DNA of 64,000 nucleotides from Chiridota heheva (lineage: Eukaryota; Echinodermata; Holothuroidea; Apodida; Chiridotidae), in the NCBI GenBank assembly GCA_020152595.1, contig JAIGNY010002039.1, positions 21,001-85,000 on the forward strand, read 5' to 3'. The position numbers were made by a program, and so were the translations under genes. The notes beneath the pieces were generated by a model that was not told where the DNA came from, searched no databases, and saw only the letters and a list, made by a program, of their open reading frames with translations. This document shows, piece after piece, positions 36,715-50,171 of the stretch. Within the stretch, counting starts at the first letter, position 1; every line of letters starts with the position of its first letter.

Positions 36715-36940
36715 AAGGACAGATATCGTGTCAACATGGACAGTAATGTACAATACAATTGGACGTGTCTGATTGGTCATACACAAATACCGACAACCAA
36801 TTAGTAATCGCCGCGGAAGTGACTAGCACACTAGACATACACACACAATGCGTACATTACGTACTTAATCAGAAGCCATCCACAACCGGATATGATGTGA
36901 AACATGAGAACATTGCAATTTTACTAAGACGAGATTTGAA
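36715..36940 (+). repeat. Dispersed repeat family A, copy 3
   Basis: Direct match to 33858-34075 and inverse match to 3118-3260. This copy keeps CGCCGCGGAAGTGAC, seen reversed in copy 1 as GTCACTTCCACGGCGG, linking the two halves of the family. Confidence 0.8.
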
Positions 36941-37133
36941 CGTCAGCTAAAACATGACCGTAAGTGACATCATGCACGCTGTCATTTTCTGAAATAACAA
37001 ATGCTTTTATGAGCCAGAAATCTTGTGTATTCTTGCTTCGGAAATTATAACATAGTCGATCTTCAGTCGTCCATGCATTAAGGTACCGCGCTGATTAACC
37101 AGATAATCTTGTACTGTGCAGTCGGATAGATCT

Positions 37134-37533
37134 CCCAGAAGTAGGGGATGAAATATCTTCAAGAAGTAGGAGATAGGAAACTTATATGCTTAATGTGTGG
37201 GAAACTTAACTGGTAGGACAAACTAAAATCCGTTTTAGTAAATAGTTATAGGCTTTGGTACTACATGATTATTCGGTTACTTAAAGTAGAAATGAAGAAC
37301 AAATGTTTTACTTAATCAGATTTCATCGTTTAGATTTCAAGAAATTCGGCTCAGAAATTCCTAACCGTGACCCAATTTATTCGTAGCTAGAATGTAGAAG
37401 ACCACTTACCAGATCCACGAGGAATCTTTACACGAATATTTAAGGGGAACTACTTTGATTATGAGATCAAGTAATTGGATATATGAAAACCTTATCTCCA
37501 AGTAGTGGGAGAGAAGATCCTCTACTTCCTGAA
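37134..37533. repeat. Weak inverted pair (GAAGTAG.GGAT ... TACTTC)
   Basis: CCCAGAAGTAGGGGATGAAA and AGAAGTAGGAGAT (37134-37172) are mirrored by ATCTCCAAGTAGTGGGAG and GATCCTCTACTTCCTGAAG (37494-37533). It could be a ~400 bp eroded TIR element. The match is imperfect. Confidence 0.35.
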
Positions 37534-38149
37534 GTCCTGAAGACCTCCCGAGGTACTGCAAGGCCTCTTTTTGCGTACTAATTGGTACCAAGATTAAAAA
37601 ACACTCGGCGAAATTTGGAGACCAGTGATGCTAAAATCCGATGACTGCTCTCCAGAAAAAAAGAAAAACTCAACTTAAGCTCACACATAACTTATTTTTC
37701 AGATGGCGGACCCCTCCCCCTCCCCTACCCCCCCAAAAAAAAACCTTTAAAAAAAATCGATAGTAAATGTATGTCAAGCCAGGTTTATACATCGTCCTTA
37801 GGCATATACGCCATGGATTTGTATGTATATTATACATGTTCGCAGTTCAGTACAATGTTTTTTTCTCCAATTTTCCTATGTTATTTGAGTATTCGTTGAA
37901 TTAATTATCATTCAATTGCATTAATTAGTGATTTGATCGCCCAACCAATTACATACGTGCCACCTGATGCTATACACTGTTGTTTGATATGGTTTTGCCT
38001 AACACGAATAGATCTATAGGCCTAACTTAGTATCGGTGTCAGTGTCACTCGTCGTGTGCGCGTGCCCCCTCCCCTTCCAAGAAAATAAAGTGTAGGTATT
38101 AAAGTGATACATTGGAGGCACAAATATCAGATGATTTAATGATAATTAT

Positions 38150-38700
38150 TTGAAAATCTGTCTAAAATTTCGGAAAATTCCCTTTATTTTGGGTATATTT
38201 TTTTCAAATTTCCTTCATTTGCGGACAATTTTCAAAAAAAATTATCCATTTTCGGGAAATTTGTTTCATTTCTCAACACAACATTTTTCTGATTTTATTC
38301 AATATTTATATAATTTAAACCATTTTTTTTCATTTTTTAGTTTTACCTAATTTTTTAATTTGATGTCAATAATTTCCCATTTTGCGGCTCAAGTTTCCTT
38401 TATAGTTAAATTACTCTTGATATCAACCCCCAGAGCAAGTTATTCTTTTCTTTATTTTCTCTAGTGGTTGGCAGAGTGGATGACGTGGGGAAAAGTATGA
38501 TAAAAATATATAAAATATGTTTTTTCAAAATGGAACATTTTGGACCTTCAAAATGCCCCAAATCGCAGAGTCCTCCCAGGGCTTCGTCAGTGAACCGCAT
38601 CTTAAACGGGCCCCTTGATTCCCACGCCGTTAAGCGCACGGGTCGCGCGTGTAGTGCCGCCTTACGGCGCTACACTGTGATTTTAATAAAATCTGGTGTG
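38150..38700. repeat. AAATTTCC-rich degenerate repeat and adjoining GC-rich patch
   Basis: 38150-38440 holds many TTTCGG/AAATTTCC/TTTCATTT words at ~22-25 bp spacing, resembling 51930-52110 and the inside of 52613-53196. It is followed by a GC-rich stretch (38545-38685, with GCCGCCTTACGGCGC hairpin) quite unlike its surroundings. Together they resemble the interior of a CAGTGGCG-type element. A candidate end CAGATGGCGGACCCC lies at 37701. Not proven. Confidence 0.4.
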
Positions 38701-39000
38701 ACCAATTTCAGCCCCCAAAATCACCCTTTGATTGCAAACTGAGAATCCCTAGAAATAAGTGACAAATTTCCCAATGTTTGGAGACTAGTGAAAATTACTT
38801 AAAGGAGGCCCTGGGTTGCTGTGTTGCAATTCCCAAAGGATTTAAAGGATTAGTAAATTGATCAGCTATATCTATCTTGTATAATTGGAAGGCAAAACCA
38901 AACAGAATTATAAAAAGACCTTTAGATAAAGAATATAAATGGTCTTTCAAATTACGGTTTCTTTCAGATCAATTATCCTGCACCCAAATGTATATTTTCG

Positions 39001-39084
39001 GAGTTGTATGTGAGTTGTATGTGAGTTTATGTGAGCTGTATGTGAGCTGTATGTAAGTTTATGTGACTTGTATGTGAGTTTCAC
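39001..39084 (+). repeat. Short tandem repeat, GAGTTGTATGT unit
   Basis: About eight imperfect copies of a 10-11 bp unit (GAGTTGTATGT, GAGTTTATGT, GAGCTGTATGT). Confidence 0.85.
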
Positions 39085-40039
39085 TAATGAACAATTCTCC
39101 TGTATTAACCCTTACATTACGCACGCTTTCAACCCATATTAAGCATTCTTTTAAGAAGTACACTTTCAATGTGCACAGATAAACAAATATTTAAGAGACT
39201 AACGGGACAGTCAGAAAAGCTCATATAATTTGATAGCTGAACAGACAGATAGAGAGAAAATAGGAATTACCTTGAAAGAAACGTGTTAAAAAACATACTA
39301 AGTCTTGCACATGAACATTTCATTGGATATAAGTGATTATTTGGAATATTGACGTTAGTTTCCATTGAAGACGAACTAAGTTGTGGGCCCCTTATATGTA
39401 AAGCATCAATAAAGGCTTTCAATTTAGCAAATCATTGTTAACTGTAAACTCTCAAAAGATTGTAATATATTGTTGTTATTGCTCCGAAACAGTTTCAAGA
39501 TTATATTTTAGACATTATTGCAAGATATAAAATAACTGACGGAGATTGAAAGTGATGGGAGTTTGTTCAGCAAGATAAAATAGCAGGAATGTGAAATAAA
39601 AGTTCTAACAGAAAAAAATATGGTTGTTTTGAAAAGATTACGAGAATGTCGAGCAACATGTAAATGCAAAATTGAAACTTTATAGACAAAATTTTAAGAA
39701 TTAAAGTTTTACACGACTTCAGTTTTAAAACGTACTTTTTCTTTTAAATTCTCAAAGATGCATTTTAGTAGGAGGGAATTTTACAGTAATATGAGTCCTA
39801 AAGCTAAGTGAATGTTAAGGCATTGAAGTTTCTATTGAAGTGTACTTCTCTTATGCTTTTTAATGTCCGTATGCTCAGCATTTTTAAACAGCGTATAATG
39901 CCTTGAAAAGGCCATGATACATATTATTTTGTCTACAATGTGACAATATCTTTCTTTCAGTTATATTCCCATGTTTGGATAATTCTTACTTTAGTGGCCT
40001 TCAAGCAGTTAAACTTAAAACATAAACTTAAAATTAAAT

Positions 40040-41030
40040 GGTTCATAACACCCTTGGAGCTTGACTATTCTCACACCCAGGTAACGATTCATGTCAGCAA
40101 CGCATATTTACTTCTCGCAAAGACTGTGCTGAACTTGTTATTTACTTCATTACTTGTTATTTTTTCACATGATTTCAAGAAAGAAAAAAATTGTATACTT
40201 TGTTCGTTCTCTCACTCGCTAGGAGAAACCATTTTTTGCCGAATGACCTCAATCTTTCACGTGAAAATTCATTCATTGATTAGACTGCACAATATTTATG
40301 TATATCTGTGATAAAGGTATGAATTAAATTGCATAAGTATAGCTCAAGTATTCTAACACCAAGATAACGAAGTTTGTCCAGGGACGCATATTTGCTTCTT
40401 CACAAAGATTTGATTAAACTTGTCATTTACTTCACATTCATGAGTAATTTCTTCATTTGTTGTTTGTAATCCCATGGGCTATGAAAAGAAAGTACAAACC
40501 AACTCGCTAATGGTTTATAATCTAAATGTGAAGTTATAGGGCCAGTTTTATTTGTTGTCTATTCATTCACCCAAATACAATAACAATAAAAAATACAATT
40601 AGTGCGGTAAATTGCTTTATATGATTCCGAACGGGCGCAAGAATTGTATACAAGTCTGAAAACAATTTCATATCATTTCAGGAAAAATATGAATTATGTA
40701 CTTTGTTCGTTCGCTCGCTAGAAGATACCATTTTTTCCCAGATGACCTCAATCTTCTACGTAACTCTGTAAAATGTCCTTTTTCATTTAAATCGCATTTG
40801 TTTTTACTTTATTTTCCTCAACTATATAACTTAACCATTCTCACACCCACTCCACCATTGATGTCTAGGGGATATATTTGCTTCTGCATCGAAGAGTTTC
40901 ACTAGACATTTATTTCACATTCGTGAGTAATCATTTTATTTGTAATCCCAAGGGCTATGAAAATAACAAACCATTTCGCTAATGGTTTAGAATCACCAAC
41001 TGTGAAGTTATTGACATTGAAAAGTTGATG
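40040..41030 (+). repeat. Diverged direct duplication, ~490 bp period
   Basis: TACTTTGTTCGTTC.CTC.CTCGCTAG and ATGACCTCAATCTT occur at 40197-40255 and again at 40698-40755. The block CATTCATGAGTAAT..TTTGTAATCCCA.GGGCTATGAAAA occurs at 40434-40490 and 40917-40965. A third CATATTTGCTTCT block lies near 40387. Order is conserved; no coding content. Confidence 0.65.
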
Positions 41031-42392
41031 ATTACTTCATCGCTACATAAAGCTAGAAAATAAAACACCTTAATGTCCTGTGATTAAACAATATCTTTCA
41101 ATAGTTTGTGCATTTTACTCTCTTAAAGTCCATTAGCGGATCGTTTGTTTGAAATTTCACCTGCCCTTTTTAACACATCCGAGCGATGTAAAACGCTCAA
41201 TTTAATTAGGTAATTCATAGTAGAAACTGAAGTTTCTATCATCTGATCATAGGGAATGGCTATGGGAAACAAATTTAGTTTTGGTGGCAGAGAATTCCAA
41301 CTTTGTGTCAAACATAATAAAAGCAATTACGCCAGATAACTTAAAATCATTATTTTTATTGTTGTTTTATGTATATCTATAGTGTTTTTCTTTATATTAC
41401 TTTTTGATGTATAATTATGGACAATAATGGATGCCTGTAAGTACACAATGTATCCTAAAATCAAATCCAGGTTTAGTGAAAGATGCATGGAATGAAAGCT
41501 ACTAAACGTGCAACATTAATCAGTGCCATTCCTGTACTTCGTAATTGTTACTATTAAGGCAAAATCTGATCATAATCTTGTAATCTCGAGATATATCACA
41601 TACGGACTGTGATACAAATGTCAGAAATATTTTTTTTTAAATTTATTCAGAAATGCAGAATTTCATTTGAAACCTTATCTGTGTTGAAAATTTCAAGGTC
41701 AATTACTTGAAAGTTTGAAGTTTTATTATTCCATTTAGTAATGAAATAGAAGTTATTTATAATTTATTTTTCAACAGTGTTTTTTGCCAGAAATCAGTGC
41801 AAATACGATTTTCTTCTTACGATGTATAGCTTTTCCATTTCAATTAATTTTACAAGAACTTCAATAAAGGAAAATATTGTACCATTTTTATTTCATTTCT
41901 TACCCTGCCAGACACGTGTATTACACAACAGCCATATGTTTTCCCGTTCTCCAAATCTGAAATGGAGGAACAATTCTACAATTTTATGTGAAAAAACTAA
42001 ACTTGAAGCCAATTTTCTTGTTAAAGTGCTTTTAACTTTGAAGATTTGTTATTGAGGTGTTTTCAATTTCACGTTTTGATACGTTTATAGATATAGGTCC
42101 ATATGTTAGTTTGAACTGTTAACCAGCCCAGTACGGTTTCTATGGGTTACTCTGAATTAATTAACAATACAAATTTAACGTTTCGGATTTGTCCAGATAA
42201 TCACATTTTTTTTAAAAACCAATCAATGAGTGGGCGGAAGTGATGTCATTGGTATGTATCATAATTACTGGAAGCGTTTAAAAAATGGGATGATATTTCC
42301 AATTTATATAATCAAAGATAGAAAGCGACCACCATACTACGAATTCGTGTTGTTTAAAGATTATTATTTTCTGTTTCGTTGCTGTTCCTTTT
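41031..42392. other. AT-rich intergenic DNA, nothing recognised
   Basis: Open frames such as 41777-42055 lack recognisable features. Confidence 0.45.
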
Positions 42393-43808
42393 TGTTACAT
42401 ATTTCCTTTTCCCTCTTATTTTAAAGTTTTGCAAGTATATGATGCTGTCCTAAAGTTAAAGAAACTTTTTGTCACATATTCCTTTTTCTTCTTATTTCAA
42501 AGTTTTAGAAGTATATGACGTTGTCTCAGAGTTAAAGAACCTTTTGTCACATGTTTTCCTTTTTTCTTATTTGAATGTTTACAACTATATGATGTTGTCT
42601 TAAAGTTAAAGAACCTTTTAGTCACATATTTCTTTTTCTTCTTATTTGAAAGTTTTACAACTATATGATGCCTTCTTAAACTTTAAGAATCTTTTGTTAC
42701 ATATTTCTTCTTTCTTCTTATTTAAAAGATTTACCAGTATATGATGTTGTCTTAAAGTTACATAATCTTTTGTCACAAATTTCCTTTTGTTCTTATTTGA
42801 AAGTTTTACAATAATATCATAATGTTGTCTTAAAGTTAAAGAACCGTGTGTCACATATTTCCTTTTTTTAAATTTAAATGTTTACAAATATATGATGTTG
42901 TCTTAAAGTTAAAGAACTTTTTCGTCACATATTTCCTTTTTCTTCTTATTTGAAAGTTTTACAACTATATGATGCCTTCTTAAACTTTAAGAATCTTTTG
43001 TTACATATTTCTTCTTTCTTCTTATTTAAAAGATTTACCAGTATATGATGTTGTCTTAAAGTTACATAATCTTTTTGTCACAAATTTCCTTTTGTTCTTA
43101 TTTGAAAGTTTTACAATAATATCATAACGTTGTCTTAAAGTTAAAGAACCGTGTGTCACATATTTCTTTTTTTTTTTTTTTTTAAATTTAAATGTTTACA
43201 AGTATATGATGTTGTCTTAAAGTTAAAGAACTTTTTCGTCACATATTTCCTTTTTCTTCTTATTTGAAAGTTTTACAAGTATATGTTGTTGTCTTAAACT
43301 TAAAGAACCTTTTGTCACATATTTCCTTTTTCTTCTTATTTGAAAGTTTTACAACTATATGATGCCTTCTTAAACTTTAAGAATCTTTTGTTACATATTT
43401 CTTCTTTCTTCTTATTTAAAAGGTTTACCAGTATATAATGTTGTCTTAAAGTTACATAATCTTTTGTCACATATTTCCTTTTTGTTCTTATTTGAAAGTT
43501 TTACAATAATATCATAATGTTGTCTTAAAGTTAAAGAACCGTTTGTCACATATTTCCTTTTTTTATATATTTAAATGTTTATAAGTATATGATGTTGTCT
43601 TAAACTTAAAGAACTTTTTCGTCACATATTTCCTTTTTCTTCTTATTTGAAAGTTTTACAAGTATATGTTGTTGTCTTAAACTTAAAGAACCTTTTGTCA
43701 CATATTTCCTTTTTTCTTATTCAAACGTTTTACAAGTATATAATGTTGTCTTAAAGTTACATAATTTTTTTGTCACATTCCTTTTGCTTCTTATTTGAAA
43801 TCTTTACA
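42393..43808 (+). repeat. Satellite array, ~77 bp monomer, ~18 copies, higher-order structure
   Basis: The monomer reads roughly TTTGTCACATATTTCC, TTTTTCTTCTTATTTGAAAG, TTTTACAAGTATATGATG, TTGTCTTAAAGTTAAAGAAC. A variant monomer with ATGCCTTCTTAAACTTTAAG occurs at about 42661, 42965 and 43355. It is followed each time by the same two further variants (GATTTACCAGTATA..CATAATC; then CAATAATATCATAA..GTGTGTCAC or GTTTGTCAC). Spacings of ~304 and ~390 bp equal 4 and 5 monomers, so blocks have been duplicated as higher-order repeats. Pyrimidine-rich on the plus strand. Confidence 0.95.
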
Positions 43809-43978
43809 ATGCATTTAGTTAGTATGTATGTCGATTTCCATGGAATATTTCATGACCTGACGAAGCTGCAAATTGCATTTTTTATGGAAAATATTGCTTC
43901 TTCAGACATTTGAACATTTTACAATGACTGCATTATTAGAAAAATAACTACTGAATAATTGAAACCTTTTTTCCCCTT

Positions 43979-44323
43979 ATATCGTACTGACGTATTAGGC
44001 GCCCTTGCTCTAGTAAGCACCCACTCAACCTTTTATGACTGATAAAAGCGCCGATCTATCATTTTTTGAATGATAACATAATATTTTGTTAAATTAGAGA
44101 CTTAAAATAACATTTGAATTTTGCGTTTCACACACGATTTTTTGTGGTTGTCATTGTGGGACTAGCATAGAACCAGTTCATGCACTGTACAGTTCGATTA
44201 GCACACTACACGCGGTACCGTAGCATAGGCGCTTATTGGAAAACAAAAACATTTCGGGCCTAAAAAGGTGTGTAATTCTATTTTCGTGAGCAAACCGGGC
44301 ACTTATTACGTTGACTACGGTAT
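43979..44323. mobile_element. TIR element, 345 bp
   Basis: The left end ATATCGTACTGACGTATTAG then GCGCCC is mirrored by the right end, which reversed reads ATACCGTAGTCAACGTAATA then AGTGCCC. That is ~27 bp TIRs with about five mismatches. Inside is a second inverted word pair (TAAGCACCC/TAAGCGCC). Non-coding and non-autonomous; superfamily not assigned. Confidence 0.7.
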
Positions 44324-45710
44324 TTCAAAAATGTTTTGGGGAGCATATTAATCAGTCCGGCTCGCTCGGTCGGGAGACTTTGCAGTCCTCCCATTCTGGA
44401 GTTCTATACATGCGCAGTTAAGGCCGGTTTAATAGCAAAGTATCTCCGTAGTGTCCTTTGTAGTTTTTTGCTTGTTTATTTAAAAAAATCGTTTTATCAT
44501 CAAATTACGATGGTAATTTGTCTCTAATGCAATTTGTGTAAGTAAGAAAAATATCATGAGCCAAATTTCAAAATACAAGTTTAACGACTGATAACGGTAA
44601 CATGCAATTAAAAAGACTACTTTTCCTTAAATTTAAAATCGCATATTACTTTATTTCAAGATGAAAAACTTGAGACTTGTACAGTGGTTGATTTTCCTGA
44701 GCTACAGATTTGATCTAATCCTAATATGCTTAGACACAATAGATTTTGCATAAAAAATGCATTGTGGGCTACTTATCCTGATAGAGATACGAAAACTGGT
44801 CGGGACTACAAACCAAACTGTTATGTTTAAATAAGTTTTTGCAGAGATTGGTTGCCAGAGACTTGGATTACCACGTGAATCAAGATTACATGTTCCCTTT
44901 GTAAATAGTTTCACATTTTTTTTAGAATGCCTTTTCTATTTTTCACTCTGTTAATTTTGTATTCCAAATTTTTTTGTATTCTCATGCTTCCTATCACAAG
45001 ATATCATTAATTCTCTAAATAAAACTTTGATATATACTTAGGCTTATAAATGATTGTTGTACCAGGCGCGGAAGTATCGAGTTGGTGATTAAAGTATGTT
45101 CTATTTTTTGATCTTACATCGTATTTCTACATAATTGCATTTCTCAATTTGCTTATTTTTTTGTTTATTTGTATGCTATGCAAGTATTGATTCAAAACAT
45201 GAATAAACTGTTAATAAACGTATCAAACCTCATTCACGTTTAATATAACCCTTGATTATATTTTTTATTTCCCTTTCATCAGTTTTTTCAAATATATTTT
45301 ATATTATCAATTTCTTTACCTGGATTTGAATTGATCTGTACATTAAAAAAAAATGAAGACGGATATAAATATATAATGAGCAATGGATATAAAAGACTAT
45401 ACGTATATCACATAAAAGTGGCTTAAATATACGGAAAGCTTTTATAACTACTTGTTTGGTTTTTATGTTTGACTTTCTTCCCGATTGATTAAATCTGAAT
45501 TGCTTTAAAGGGAAATTCAATTCGATTTGTTTTCTGTTTATGTTACCGAACAATACACATCTGAAAATTTGACGAATTTTTTGTTGTTGATAGTATGTCG
45601 AATTTGATATTTCTTGAAAACCTTGAGCGTTATCGTTGATGGTAAAATTGACAGTTTATTGCTTTATGGCAATCAAGCAAAAGATATTTGAACGATAAAA
45701 TATAAAACGC
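44324..45710. other. AT-rich intergenic DNA, nothing recognised
   Basis: No gene, TIR pair or tandem unit was identified. Confidence 0.45.
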
Positions 45711-45888
45711 TCAAAGCATTGATGGTGATGAAAGTATAAACTGATAGAATATGCTCTCTTATATGCCTAAAGCATTGGTGGTGATGAAAGTATGAAATGA
45801 TAGAATATGCTTTATTATATGCCTAAAGCATTGGTGGTGATGAAAGTATGAACTGATAGAATATGCTCTCTTATATGCCTAAAGCATT
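45711..45888 (+). repeat. Minisatellite, 56 bp x ~3.2
   Basis: AAAGCATTGGTGGTGATGAA, AGTATGAACTGATAGAATAT and GCTCTCTTATATGCCT recur at 45713, 45769 and 45825, with only a few differences between copies; a partial fourth copy follows. The high identity suggests a recent expansion. Confidence 0.95.
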
Positions 45889-46826
45889 TTTTCTCGCCAG
45901 AATGAAAGTAAAAACGGGTTATTGAACGCTAACGTAAGACTATGTTGCTAATACGCATATAAGTTGATGTTATGATGTATCAGCAATACATATTTTTGCA
46001 TATTTTATGTCACTGTTACTTGTCACCTTCAAAGCCATTTCAACCCATAGAATGCCAGATGTAATAATTTTTATTCCATAATATAATTTCTGGCAAAATT
46101 CTGTCAACCACTTGAATTATTGCTACTTGACTGCCACGTTTCTTAATTTTTTGTTTGTCAGTTTGTAGCACATTCGTATTTCTTTGAAACAGAAAACAGA
46201 AGCAAAGACATTTTACAAAGAAGTCTACAATATGTCATCTCTTTCTTTTTTAATCAGTATGGATTATCATGGATCTATAAAATGATGTACATATTAAAGA
46301 ATAGAAGGTACGCTCTATTTCGCAAAAATTCCGTACATTGATGATGGAAAGAAAACTATTTTGGACATTAAAATGATTTTAGATGTTTTTGCCACGGTTT
46401 TGCCACTATAATCAGTAAATTCCGACGCATCACGGGTGTTATTGGCGGGGTCTTAGAAATAATATAATAATATCATAATACCTTGCCTTTGCTGTTTGAG
46501 GACAGGTATTGATATCTTTATAACAGAATAGGGTGACAGCTTGGAATTCAAATGTTAATCACACTTTTGCAAGGAAGTGTTATTCGAGATTAGTAAAGGT
46601 TGGTAGATACATAGTACTTTTTATGATTTGTTGTATTGACTATTGTATTTTGAATTTATTTCCACAAATACTTAAAATTTGTATTAATTTCCGGAGTAAT
46701 GCGCTAGTAAATATTGTCTACAGTGTTCAATATTAAGTCTAAAGAATCCACTCTGATAAGGTTTTGCGGGTATCAGTAAAGGCAGGGTCTTCAATAAAGA
46801 ACAAAATGGTTCTTTAAATTACCAAC
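45889..46826. other. AT-rich intergenic DNA, nothing recognised
   Basis: The frame 46533-46736 has no recognisable domain. Confidence 0.4.
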
Positions 46827-46895
46827 TTCTTCATGATCCTTTGCTATCCTAATGTTACAGCATTACTTAAAAGTTAGGTATTTCAAATTTGAAAA

Positions 46896-47207
<312 letters not shown>

Positions 47208-47520
47208 TTAAGTCTAATCTTAAAACTTAAGTCTGTTGGTAGTAGGTTTGTAGGTAGGCCCTAGCTCGAAAATGGTGTCAACAGAATGCACCTAAAAGAT
47301 AGCAAACTCAGATTTATAAAGTTAAATAACACTTGTTGGCTTCCAAGCGCAATATAACAAATACATCTTCCAAAGGAGTTCAAACACTACCAACAAACTC
47401 CTCGAGTTAATAGAACGCACACGAACTGAACACAACTTAAACGTAGCTTTACTCAACTGAACTGAATTGAACTGAAGACTGTAAACAAAAGTGAGTCCAG
47501 TTGCTTTGAAAAAAAACTAG

Positions 47521-47660
47521 ATGGTGTCTGAATTAACCAATTTTTATTAGTCATGACTAAGTTTGTTAGTCATGTGACTAATATGTGACTAATAAAATCT
47601 AGTCCCGCAGACTATTTTTTCCAGTCCTGCAATGGTGTCTGAATTTACCTAATTTTAAGT
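47521..47660. repeat. 111 bp direct repeat flanking a cluster of TTAGTCA/TGACTAA words
   Basis: ATGGTGTCTGAATTAACC at 47521 recurs as ATGGTGTCTGAATTTACC at 47632. Between them, five TTAGTCA or TGACTAA words lie within 46 bp (47547-47592), including the palindrome TTAGTCATGACTAA. These resemble AP-1/bZIP half-site pairs. Function is unproven. Confidence 0.5.
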
Positions 47661-48729
47661 ACCAAGCTTATTTAAAAACGTAACAAGGAAAAGGATAAAG
47701 AAAAGACACAAATACATTAATTTGATAACAAAAATATATTATATAATTTCTTGACAACAAGATACAGCATAAGTTGTTTGTTTAGATTTAACGGCACCTT
47801 AACCAGTCCGGAAGCATGCCTATTAATAGGAACATTTATAATACACAAGAATATTGAGGTCATGCAGCCATATTATTCAGATGTTGCGATAAAATGTCAT
47901 AGTTTGTAATTGATGTACTTGAAATATTAAAAATCATTGTGTTGAAAAACATTTTCAAAATGGCCGTTTCGCGCCTAAAAGCCGAACTCTATTGTCTATT
48001 TTATCTAATATTTCAAAACCGGCGTGCTGAACATATCAAATGTGCATAAAAAAGTTGTAGCATGACAGTAATAAAGGTATTTTTATAAGGTTTAAGTTTC
48101 TTCTAGCAAAGATAGTTTTCCCTGACGTATTTCAAATTTGAAAAATGTAACATTGCATAAGGCTTTAGCAAAGGATTATGGGAAATATCTCAAAATGGCG
48201 CTTCCATGTAGCAAAATGCTCACATTAATAAAAACATTGATGTTTCCATAAATAGGTTTGCTACCGGACTGTTAACAAACCTTGCATTAGTGGAATGCAG
48301 TTTACATATGTACTGATACGTAGTGGCACGTACTGATAAAACTTACAAAATACCACTACTTATGGCACTTAGTGGCATTAGACCGAAAAGTGAGGGCGTA
48401 TTTTTTTGTGCTTTTCTTGTATAATGTCTAATAAAATGACATGATTATTGAAATTAAAGAAAGCGATATAGAGATTCAATGATAATGAAATGGAATTTCA
48501 TGCGACATTTTACATTTGTGTTATCTCAGTATCTGAGCAGAAATTTGCAGTTTATTTTGCAATAATCTTGTGTCACACTTTTCAGAATTTTTGTTAAAAG
48601 TTTTTATGGTATATATAATCTTCAAAGGTGAATGAACCTGTAGAGGATAGATTAACAATTATTGATTATTGATTATTGATTTACTATTAAAAACAATTAC
48701 AGCAGCAAAAACTGTTATTAGTTTAACAT

Positions 48730-49530
48730 TGTGACTATTGTACATTTTTAAATCTCCAGAAATAATTTACAAATTTAATGCAAATTGTGTGATGTATTAC
48801 AGGGCGACCTTTCCATTTTCTTTTATAATCTATGTTTTACATGTCTATTATATTTCTTTGAAGTGGTGAATCAAATTCCGACAAAATTGTTTTAAGTCTT
48901 TGTCATAATCGACCTCAATAAAATTCTAACCGAGTATATTTTTCGTCATTTTCAGTGACTAAGATTTGCTCTCCAATCCGTTACACATCACAAAATTAAA
49001 GTTATTCAAGCTTTGATCAGCAAACTGAAAGTTCTTTTTAAATTTTGAGAACTGATCTGCTCAGATTTCAATTAGCTTTCAAACATGTCGATAGACATTA
49101 AACATTGATGTTACAGGCTTCATCAAAAAAAAAAAAATAGGTAGGTAGGCAATTTATTGTTTTTTGCCGAAATTTAAGATTGTAATATCTTTTATACACT
49201 ACAGCACTATTCAAACAAAATTGATTTTTTTAAATATATCGTTGCCGGGGTAGGTAGAGTTACAACTAACAAATATGAGTTTCTCATTATTTTCCATGAC
49301 TGAGATTTAGGAAAGAAATTGAAAAATTTATATACAGATTTTGAGCTGTTCGCCCAGTCATACAAAACAAATTGAGCATAAATTTAATTGATCAAACTCT
49401 GATCATTAATTTTGGCAGCCATAATTAAATTTTAGAAGTGCTAATGCTCTTTTAAAATTCAAAACTAATCTACTCGATTTAAGTACTCTTTTTACCAATA
49501 TTGATGCATGTCTATAGGCCCTAAACAAAA
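48730..49530 (+). repeat. Dispersed repeat family C, two diverged tandem copies
   Basis: Words shared with the THAP-gene intron (32160-32640): GCAAATTGTGTGATGTATTACAG (48781 on) and CGCCCAGTCATACA.AACAAATTGAGCATAAATT (49351 on). The halves 48730-49120 and 49200-49530 also resemble each other (CATGTC.ATAG.C..TAAACA near their ends). Confidence 0.5.
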
Positions 49531-50171
49531 CATGTGATTATTGTTCTAAAAATACCTGATAAATCTTGAACAGGATTTTAACAACACTATGGGTAAATTA
49601 CTATCAGAATAACTCTCTAAAAAAATGCAAAGTAATTTTTCCAACAATAAAGGGAAGGTATGGTTTGTTTGTTTATAAGCTTTTTTTCCGCGCCATTCCA
49701 TTAAACCACAGCGCCTTCAGTCAATTGTCAAGAAATCGGCGGATATGAACTATGACTTGACTGGGCCAGGACGCTTCTTTTTTTCTTCTGCAGACCAGAA
49801 TTGCCATTACAGATTTTTCAGCCAATTTTTTGTAATTATATATAAATATTCATATACAACATTAGTCCTATAAGTTATACATAAGACTGTATACTATAGC
49901 CTGTAGAGTATGTAATGTATGCATGGAGTACTCACTACGACTACGCACTCCGTCCAAAAAGGAAAATCGGGACTTTAAAAAAAAAATTCAAAAAGGATAA
50001 AACTCACCAACAACTAAAACAAAAGTCTATTTGGGCATGAACTCGTACTAGGCCTAGGCATACCTACAACTGGTGCAAATTATCTCACGCATATACAGCA
50101 GCTTGAAGATCTACGTATACAACGTGAGAACTATCGCTATAAAACTTTGATTTTTTGAAGTGATTATTTGC

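Noticed and set aside
38464..38742. 92-codon plus-strand frame over a GC-rich patch
   Set aside because: No recognisable domain; composition and context fit a repeat fragment better.
42642..42854. Minus-strand frame with repeated TLRQHH..KLSNKKKE
   Set aside because: By-product of the 77 bp satellite.
42393..43808. CRISPR-like array
   Set aside because: Monomers are contiguous variants of one unit without distinct repeats and unique spacers, and the genome is eukaryotic.
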